Source: Fusibacter paucivorans
GTDB taxonomy: Bacteria; Bacillota; Clostridia; Peptostreptococcales; Acidaminobacteraceae
Direction of reading: 5' to 3'
NCBI RefSeq assembly: GCF_018390735.1
Contig: NZ_JAHBCL010000001.1
Location: 1-64,000 of the forward strand
DNA length: 64,000 bases
Program-made: the position numbers and the translations under genes
The notes under the pieces: generated by a model
What the model was told of the DNA's origin: nothing
The model's database searches: none
Seen by the model: only the letters and a program-made list of their open reading frames with translations
Part shown: one piece after another, positions 59,003-64,000 of the stretch
Layout: every line of letters begins with the position of its first letter
How positions within the stretch are numbered: position 1 is the stretch's first letter

Positions 59003-60163
59003 TTATTGTGTCAACGCAATCATTTTTTCAGCACCTTCATCCAGCGAATTGGCGGTATGGATATCAAAAGGGGATTCTTCCAGCATTTTTCTGCCGCGTT
59101 CGACATTCGTGCCCTCTAATCTCACGACAAACGGCAGATCGCGTTCAATTGTCGGCAATACGCGCAAAAGTCCCTCTGCAATGGTGTCGCACTGCATGAT
59201 CCCGCCGAATATGTTGATTAGAACGCCCTTTACCTGAGAATCTCTTAAAATGATATCCAGCGCCTTTTTGACGTGATGAGCATCGGCACTGCCGCCCACA
59301 TCCAAGAAATTAGCCGGTTTGCCACCTGCAAAATGAATGGCGTCCATGGTCGCCATCGCCAGACCGGCACCATTGACGAGACATCCGATTTCACCATCAA
59401 GCGAAACATAAGACAGCCCATCGTCGCCGGCTTCTACTTCTTTGGCATCTTCTTGTGCAATATCTCGAAATGCCTTAATTTCGCGATGTCTAAAAAGCGC
59501 ATTGTCATCAAAACTGATTTTGGCATCTAGTGCCACCAGTTGTTCATCCTTTGTCAAAACAAGTGGATTGAGTTCCAGCAGCGATACATCTTTCGCCATA
59601 AAGCATGCCAGAAGACTGTTAAGCAGTGCTGTCATCGCCTGAAACTGGTCAGTCGGCAGCTGAAAACACTGCATGACTTGCCGCACATGATGCGGTCTGA
59701 TGCCAAGACTTGGTTGAATTTGCAGCTTGGCAATCGCATCAGGCGTTTCTGCGGCGACTGCTTCAATAGACATGCCGCCCTCTCGTGATGCCACCAGCAC
59801 GATGGTGGCCGTCTTGCGGTCGACGAGCATACTCAGGTAAAATTCTCGTTCGATTTCACATGCCGGTTCAAGGTATAATTTGTGAATTGGCAATCCCGTG
59901 TGATCTGTCTGATGCGTCACGAGCTGTTTGCCGAAAAGTGCTTTTGCAATATCAATGGCTTCATCTGCAGTTGATGCAAGTTTGACCCCGCCCGCGAGTC
60001 CCCTGCCGCCTGCATGAACTTGCGCCTTGATCACAACTCGGTCTCTAATTTCTTTCCTTGCATATGTTTCAAATGATTCAATTGTTTCAAAGACGTGCCC
60101 AGGCTGCGTTGTGACGCCATAGTCCCGAAGCACTTCCTTTGCTTGATATTCATGTATATTCAT
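59003..60163 (-). CDS. sucC: Succinyl-CoA ligase beta subunit
   Basis: 386 residues: ATP-grasp domain starting [44 protein letters not shown], and the GINIFGGI-type [23 protein letters not shown] precedes the chosen ATG; an extra 12-codon upstream frame is unlikely. It follows the permease gene by 120 bp with no T-run terminator between, so both may be under the upstream cobalamin riboswitch. Confidence 0.95.
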   Translation of the reverse strand: MNIHEYQAKEVLRDYGVTTQPGHVFETIESFETYARKEIRDRVVIKAQVHAGGRGLAGGVKLASTADEAIDIAKALFGKQLVTHQTDHTGLPIHKLYLEPACEIEREFYLSMLVDRKTATIVLVASREGGMSIEAVAAETPDAIAKLQIQPSLGIRPHHVRQVMQCFQLPTDQFQAMTALLNSLLACFMAKDVSLLELNPLVLTKDEQLVALDAKISFDDNALFRHREIKAFRDIAQEDAKEVEAGDDGLSYVSLDGEIGCLVNGAGLAMATMDAIHFAGGKPANFLDVGGSADAHHVKKALDIILRDSQVKGVLINIFGGIMQCDTIAEGLLRVLPTIERDLPFVVRLEGTNVERGRKMLEESPFDIHTANSLDEGAEKMIALTQ

Positions 60164-60283
60164 TGATTCCTCCTGTTTAACTGCCAATGGGCATTGCATA
60201 ATCCCTTTAAGCTAATCCTCTAACGCAATAGGGTGAATGCCCGTTTTTGAGATCGTATCAGCATCCCTATTGTCGTAAAAGGA

Positions 60284-61426
60284 TTAAAATTTGAATGATG
60301 CCATAGCCTCGCTTAAGTAAAATAGTATATTGGCGTTGATAATCATTGAAATCAACGCAAACGGGTATGTTGCACCGTAGCCGATGGCAACATTTGGACT
60401 CCTGAATGCTTCAATTGCCGCACCAAGTCCCGGCGTACTCGTCATGCCGCCGCAAATAGCCCCCGCTAAAATGTCGTCACTGATTTTTAAAAGATACTTG
60501 CCAACACCATAGCCTACCAGCAAACTCGCTAAACAGATGAGCATGCCAATCCCCAGTAGTGCAATGCCCGATTCTGCCAATCCTTCAATGGCCTGATAGC
60601 CGTAATTAATTCCAACGATTGCTAAAAAAACATTTAACGCCATTTCCTGAATTGCATTTAAGATCGTTTCATTAAACGTAAATCTCTCGAAATTTGCCCC
60701 TAAAAATAGGGCACTCAACAGCGCACCACCCGTTGTCCCCACGGAAAGTACAATGGTTTCCGAAAGATGCCATTTAAAACTGCCAATCAGTATGCCAACG
60801 GCAACCACAATAAAATAGTCCAGCACTTTAAAACCTTGAGTGCCTTGAATACGTTCACTTTCACCTTTAGCAGGCATACGCTGCTGAAATTGGCGACCAT
60901 ACCACTGCGAAAACAGGATGGCAATCAAAACCCCAGGTATATAGGCAACTGCATAGCCTGCACCAATTTTGCCTGACGGATTTTCCGCCACCCGTTTGGC
61001 GAGTTCAAGAACCGTTGCCAAGCCGGGCGAACTCGTCAGCGCACCCACATACCCGCCGATCACTTCGTATTTGAGTTGATAATACCATGAACCCAATAAA
61101 AAAGTCGCCATTGCACCGGTTACTGTAATTGCGATTGCCAATACTGGGAACTTAAAACCATACTGTCGCAGCATCGCTTTTAACTGTTTTGAAGCATTGA
61201 GCCCCACCGAGACAATAAAGCCAATCAAACTGGCCGAAAAGACAATTTGAGGAACGGCAACGGGTTCATGCCCTATTGCCGTGATGGCATAACTCATTGC
61301 CAAACTTACAAAAAGCGTCGCTGAGCTTCCAAGCTTATAGTATCCAAACCCCACGTTTCCCAGCAGATTACCCAGTAAAATACAAATACTGATTAAAAAA
61401 AGGGGTTGTTCCATTAATGCGTTCAA
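60284..61426 (-). CDS. AspT/YidE-type (Asp-Al_Ex) permease under a B12 riboswitch
   Basis: About 380 residues with some ten helices arranged as an internal duplication: GALTSSPGLATVLELAKR in the first half and GGMTSTPGLGAAIEAF in the second, the mark of the aspartate-alanine exchanger family. It lacks the central TrkA-C domains of longer members. AGGAGG sits 7 nt before a TTG, used as start; an ATG four codons later is the alternative. Longer upstream frames run through the riboswitch terminator and are rejected. Next to sucCD, a dicarboxylate such as succinate is a plausible substrate (inference). Confidence 0.82.
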   Translation of the reverse strand: MNALMEQPLFLISICILLGNLLGNVGFGYYKLGSSATLFVSLAMSYAITAIGHEPVAVPQIVFSASLIGFIVSVGLNASKQLKAMLRQYGFKFPVLAIAITVTGAMATFLLGSWYYQLKYEVIGGYVGALTSSPGLATVLELAKRVAENPSGKIGAGYAVAYIPGVLIAILFSQWYGRQFQQRMPAKGESERIQGTQGFKVLDYFIVVAVGILIGSFKWHLSETIVLSVGTTGGALLSALFLGANFERFTFNETILNAIQEMALNVFLAIVGINYGYQAIEGLAESGIALLGIGMLICLASLLVGYGVGKYLLKISDDILAGAICGGMTSTPGLGAAIEAFRSPNVAIGYGATYPFALISMIINANILFYLSEAMASFKF

Positions 61427-61464
61427 ATGACTGCCTCCTATTTCTTGCATTAAAGCCCTTAAAT

Positions 61465-61735
61465 AAAAAACCCCCTGATCAGTCAGAGGGTATAAGGGCA
61501 TAACAAATGACACCACGCGTGTGCCTGCAATTTGTTAACACCTCCTTATGCTCCGTAAGTCTTTCAGTGTTGTTCTCTAAGGCAGGTCTCCTGACTTCAG
61601 TTCTTCAAACGGCTGCACCTTCCCATCAATTAACGACAGTGGCTTTGCAGCGTTCTCCCTGTTACAGTGGCGGGACCGTGATGGCATTGCACCATGCTTC
61701 CCTATTAAGCTCGTATCGAGCACCTTAAAGCTGTT
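61465..61735 (-). promoter_or_regulatory. Cobalamin riboswitch with terminator, controlling permease-sucCD
   Basis: Minus-strand aptamer: TAATAGGGAAGCATGGTGC, GGTCCCGCCACTGTAA, AAGCCACTG, TGGGAAGG, then the B12 box AAGTCAGGAGACCTGCC (61581-61598). After it come an AAGGAGGT (61540-61547), the inverted repeat TAACAAAT/ATTTGTTA, and a terminator CCCTCTGA/TCAGGGGG with TTTTTT (61465-61490), 40 nt before the permease start. Expected to lower expression when cobalamin is abundant. Confidence 0.95.
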
Positions 61736-61749
61736 ATGAAATTGTTTAC

Positions 61750-61778
61750 AGTATAGCGCTATTTATAAAAATGTGCAA
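61750..61778 (-). promoter_or_regulatory. Promoter of the minus-strand B12 riboswitch
   Basis: TTGCAC and TATACT with a 17-nt spacer on the minus strand, just before the aptamer. Confidence 0.8.
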
Positions 61779-61858
61779 GTCGGATTGCAAAATAAAAAAA
61801 TGAATATCTGCATGCAATATTTCCTGCACCATATCCACTACTTTCTTTTCAAACTTCA

Positions 61859-61887
61859 TTGACAATTGATGAAAAACGCGCTATGCT
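61859..61887 (+). promoter_or_regulatory. Promoter of the orphan plus-strand B12 riboswitch
   Basis: TTGACA and TATGCT with a 17-nt spacer, placing a start near 61894, directly before the second aptamer. Confidence 0.85.
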
Positions 61888-61904
61888 TATCGTAAGTTAA
61901 TTGA

Positions 61905-62153
61905 ATATCAAAAAGCAATTGGTGTATATTAAATACTTAATAGGGAAGTCGGTTTAAATCCGACGCGGTCCCGCCACTGTAATTGTCTGTGTACTTCATC
62001 ACCACTGTGAAAACGGGAAGGGAAGCGGCACAATAGACATAAGTCAGGAGACCTGCCAGTTGTAATGCACTGTGATACTCACGAGGATGAGGTGTGTGGC
62101 TTAAGTATTTTTATTATGCGACCATGCCCTTTCATACATGAAAGGGCTTTTTT
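61905..62153 (+). promoter_or_regulatory. Second cobalamin riboswitch with terminator, no downstream gene
   Basis: Plus-strand aptamer: TAATAGGGAAGTCGGTT, GGTCCCGCCACTGTAA, CACCACTG, CGGGAAGG, and B12 box AAGTCAGGAGACCTGCC (62041-62057). A terminator GCCCTTTCAT/ATGAAAGGGC (62126-62147) plus TTTTTT follows. No plus-strand ORF with a ribosome site lies in the next 400 bp and the next gene is on the other strand. Confidence 0.93.
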
Positions 62154-62172
62154 ATTTTGCTCATTGCTTTAG

Positions 62173-62198
62173 GTGCCGTATCCTCCGGCACTTTTTTT
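62173..62198 (+). terminator. Second terminator after the orphan riboswitch
   Basis: GTGCCG and CGGCAC around a 7-nt loop, then TTTTTTT. Confidence 0.75.
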
Positions 62199-62229
62199 CT
62201 TTTATTGAACTTCATTCCTCCATGATGAT

Positions 62230-62461
62230 TTCCTTTACCCATGAAGTAATTGGTAAAGGCTTCAACCAATTTTGATAGTATATGGCTTACGCCATTTACG
62301 CATACATCGTCATACTGATGTAAAACGTCACGTTCCTGTATCGACCAATCAAACGTGTACCCTTTGCATCGCCCCAGACGATGTTATAAAATCCTCCAGC
62401 GGCTGACCACCGCTGATTACACCGAATCGTGCCCCTCTCCAAAATGCCGATTCGGTTTTTT
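62230..62461. ncRNA. Candidate structured RNA with seven consecutive stems
   Basis: Seven perfect stems in 225 bp: CCTTTACC/GGTAAAGG (62232-62259), ATGGC/GCCAT (62282-62295), TACATC/GATGTA (62303-62322), CACGTT/AACGTG (62329-62357), CATCG/CGATG (62367-62383), CAGCGG/CCGCTG (62397-62415), ACCGAATCG/CGATTCGGT (62421-62456). No convincing ORF. Strand is open: the minus strand gives a GTAA (GNRA) tetraloop in the second stem and purine-rich loops, while the plus strand gives a T-run after the last stem. I cannot assign a known RNA family. Confidence 0.5.
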
Positions 62462-62560
62462 CCATTTTTATACGTTCTTTTTCACAAACCACTTGAGTCA
62501 CATTTCACAAGAAATTTTATAGCTTTCGTACGATTGATTTGCAGCTAATCATGCCGTGCA

Positions 62561-63034
62561 TTATTTACTGTACTCACAATTGCCTTCCCGTATGTCTTTC
62601 GTCAATTGCTTTAGCTTTTCTCGAAGCGCGATACCTTCCGTCAATTCAAGGCCTACATCACAGGCAATTTTGTAAGGAATTTCCGCGGCAGACGTTTTAA
62701 GTGCCTGTCCGGCATCGGTCAGCGTAATCATCAGCAGCCGCTCATCTTCGTCACTTCGCTGTCGTGTAATATACCCCTGCTTCTCTAATTTTTTTAACAG
62801 CGGCGTCAAAGTGCCCGAATCCAACAAAAGCCGCTCACCCAACACTTTGGCAGAAATCGTTGTCTCTTCCCACAGTACCATCATCGTAATGTATTGCGTG
62901 TAAGTAATCCCCAGTGCATCCAAGTGTGGGCGATAGCGTTTAATAATTTCCCGAGAACATGCATAGACGGCAAAGCACAGCTGATTTTCCAGCTTCAGTA
63001 CTGCGTCGTCATCGCGATATTTTTTTTCTGTCAT
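62561..63034 (-). CDS. ohrR: MarR/OhrR-family peroxide-sensing repressor
   Basis: 157 residues. The N-terminus LENQLCFAVYACSREIIKRY carries the cysteine region typical of OhrR; the winged helix follows (VLGERLLLDSGTLTPLLKKL, RSDEDERLLMITLT). OhrR senses organic hydroperoxides and usually represses ohr; no ohr gene is in the window. AAAGGAGGCTCAAC precedes the chosen ATG. A longer upstream frame would begin inside the promoter. Confidence 0.87.
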   Translation of the reverse strand: MTEKKYRDDDAVLKLENQLCFAVYACSREIIKRYRPHLDALGITYTQYITMMVLWEETTISAKVLGERLLLDSGTLTPLLKKLEKQGYITRQRSDEDERLLMITLTDAGQALKTSAAEIPYKIACDVGLELTEGIALREKLKQLTKDIREGNCEYSK

Positions 63035-63098
63035 GTTGAGCCTCCTTTTGATTGACTTTGTCCAATTCCTATATAAAGCACACGTTTTAGTTTTGTTG

Positions 63099-63146
63099 AA
63101 TTTAATTGCATACAACCAAATTAGCATGCCTTAACTAAATTGTCAA
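63099..63146 (-). promoter_or_regulatory. ohrR promoter with candidate operator
   Basis: Minus strand TTGACA (63141-63146), 17-nt spacer, TAATTT (63118-63123). The imperfect palindrome AATTTGGTTGTATGCAATTA (63099-63122 region) overlaps the -10 and start, resembling AT-rich OhrR sites and suggesting autoregulation. Confidence 0.6.
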
Positions 63147-63234
63147 CGATACATTCAACATGACGATACCGCCCATTTAACATCTTATTTTAAATACGTA
63201 TCTTATGCATTGCGCTATCCTCTTCGTGATTTAT

Positions 63235-64000
63235 CTAATAAGGATAAACATACGCTTCCACGGGTTCTGCAGGTGCAATATCCACAGCATCAATAAACGG
63301 CTGACCATCCTCACCTATGTTGATAACACCTGAAACGGTCACCCACGAATCCGTCTTCAACCCTGAAGCGCCTTTATACTTACAAGGCATTCCTATTGGC
63401 GTCAAGTCTGCCGCACAGCAAACCATCGCAAGTCTTGCGGGGATAAAAGTATCTTCGTCAAGTGCATCCATATTGTTTAATACAAAACCCGTCACGATAA
63501 TTTCATAACCATTGTAATGGCTTGGATCGCGATAAATTGCATTGAGTCTATTATAAAATTCATCGTTGCCAACAATCACACGCTTCTCCGCGTCTTCTTG
63601 GGCGACTGTTCGTATTTCAGTTTGCATTTCTGTACGTGCCTCAGTTTGCCTCGATTCTTCCACTTGGTTATCGACCACAGCATCCTCTAATGTCGTCATT
63701 GCGACTGCCTCTAACGGCGAGGCAATTGCTTCATCATCGTCAAAATAAACCGACGCTTGCTGATCGATACTCATGGCACTGATCGGTTCGCTTTGAAAAA
63801 ATGCACTTGTATCTGAATAACGGCTATTCGTTTGAATAGGTTTATGCGGTACTAAAATAACCAATAGTGGCAGCAACAGCACAAAGCAATGGGCATACCG
63901 CGTTTTATAGGTTAACCGTTTCATTTTGCCGGATGAAACAGCCCATAGCAACAGCATTAATACGGTGAAATAAAGATAAGGCTTAACGCTCGGCGTCACA
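63235..64000 (-). CDS. YcgQ/TIGR03943-like protein, truncated by the window edge
   Basis: The C-terminal 254 residues are visible. Two hydrophobic segments lie at the start, then a Glu/Thr-rich linker and a C-terminal domain with FYNRLNAIYRDPSHYNGYEI, TGFVLNN, ARLAMVCCAAD and WVTVSGVI ending YVYPY, matching the DUF1980/YcgQ family. These usually pair with a permease (YcgR) and are often linked to zinc or metal handling. The true start probably lies beyond 64000; the in-frame GTG at 63999 is not supported. Confidence 0.75.
   Translation of the reverse strand, partial: VTPSVKPYLYFTVLMLLLWAVSSGKMKRLTYKTRYAHCFVLLLPLLVILVPHKPIQTNSRYSDTSAFFQSEPISAMSIDQQASVYFDDDEAIASPLEAVAMTTLEDAVVDNQVEESRQTEARTEMQTEIRTVAQEDAEKRVIVGNDEFYNRLNAIYRDPSHYNGYEIIVTGFVLNNMDALDEDTFIPARLAMVCCAADLTPIGMPCKYKGASGLKTDSWVTVSGVINIGEDGQPFIDAVDIAPAEPVEAYVYPY

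Noticed and set aside
61427-61516. Longer N-terminus of the AspT-like permease starting at a GTG at 61516
   Set aside because: It would translate through the riboswitch terminator; a TTG with AGGAGG at 7 nt lies after the terminator.
62296-62482. Short minus-strand frames, including one starting MEKTESAFWRG
   Set aside because: No ribosome site, and the region is better explained by consecutive RNA stems.
62351-62520. Plus-strand 55-codon frame from a GTG after the orphan riboswitch
   Set aside because: No ribosome site and it runs through a stem with a T-run; not a credible riboswitch target.

Overview
The window looks like chromosome from a low-to-mid GC anaerobic Firmicute, most likely a Clostridia-class fermenter. 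The evidence is a serine-type T-box, two cobalamin riboswitches, strong AGGAGG ribosome binding sites, a Fur/Zur-znu locus, an OhrR-type regulator, an EFR1-type ferredoxin, a complete citrate lyase cluster, lipoate scavenging and many c-di-GMP and two-component proteins. I cannot name genus or species from sequence alone. No phage, insertion sequence, CRISPR array, rRNA or tRNA was recognised.

Layout. 0.1-6.3 kb (minus): a PAS/GGDEF/EAL phosphodiesterase, a CPA1 antiporter, and a znuA-znuC-znuB-zur operon whose ZnuA carries a His/Asp tandem repeat. 6.5-9.4 kb: a chemoreceptor and a pirin. 9.5-12.6 kb (plus): a T-box operon with serA and a D-malate/tartrate dehydrogenase homologue. 12.8-19.9 kb (minus): a lipoate ligase, then a second operon lplA2-pdhA-pdhB-pdhC-lpd. 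20-24 kb: YgiD-type dioxygenase, HD-GYP protein, EFR1 protein, ung. 24-28 kb: a LysR regulator divergent from an M20 amidohydrolase and a DASS-type permease. 28-31 kb: histidine kinase plus a response regulator with a DUF2294-like tail. 31.3-40 kb (minus): citrate fermentation, with citG, then citC-citD-citE-citF-citX, then tctC-tctB-tctA. 40-48.7 kb (minus): a tightly overlapping five-gene signalling operon with an embedded periplasmic binding lipoprotein. 49-50 kb: an unknown secreted protein broken by a frameshift at a seven-base homopolymer.

50.2-56.1 kb (minus) is the most coherent unusual locus. A sigma-54 activator sits directly upstream of HMG-CoA lyase (mvaB), degradative-type HMG-CoA reductase (mvaA), a small membrane protein and a TctA-like permease, and a textbook -24/-12 promoter lies before mvaB. 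I read it as a mevalonate uptake and degradation operon. Citrate lyase yields acetate and oxaloacetate, and mevalonate breakdown would yield acetyl-CoA and acetoacetate; the lipoate ligases supply the 2-oxoacid dehydrogenase complex.

56.2-64 kb holds ilvD, then sucCD and an AspT/YidE-type permease led by a cobalamin riboswitch. Back to back with it is a second complete cobalamin riboswitch with its own promoter and terminator but no gene behind it. The following 62.23-62.46 kb holds seven successive perfect stems, a strong candidate for a structured RNA. An ohrR-type regulator and the end of a YcgQ-like protein close the window.
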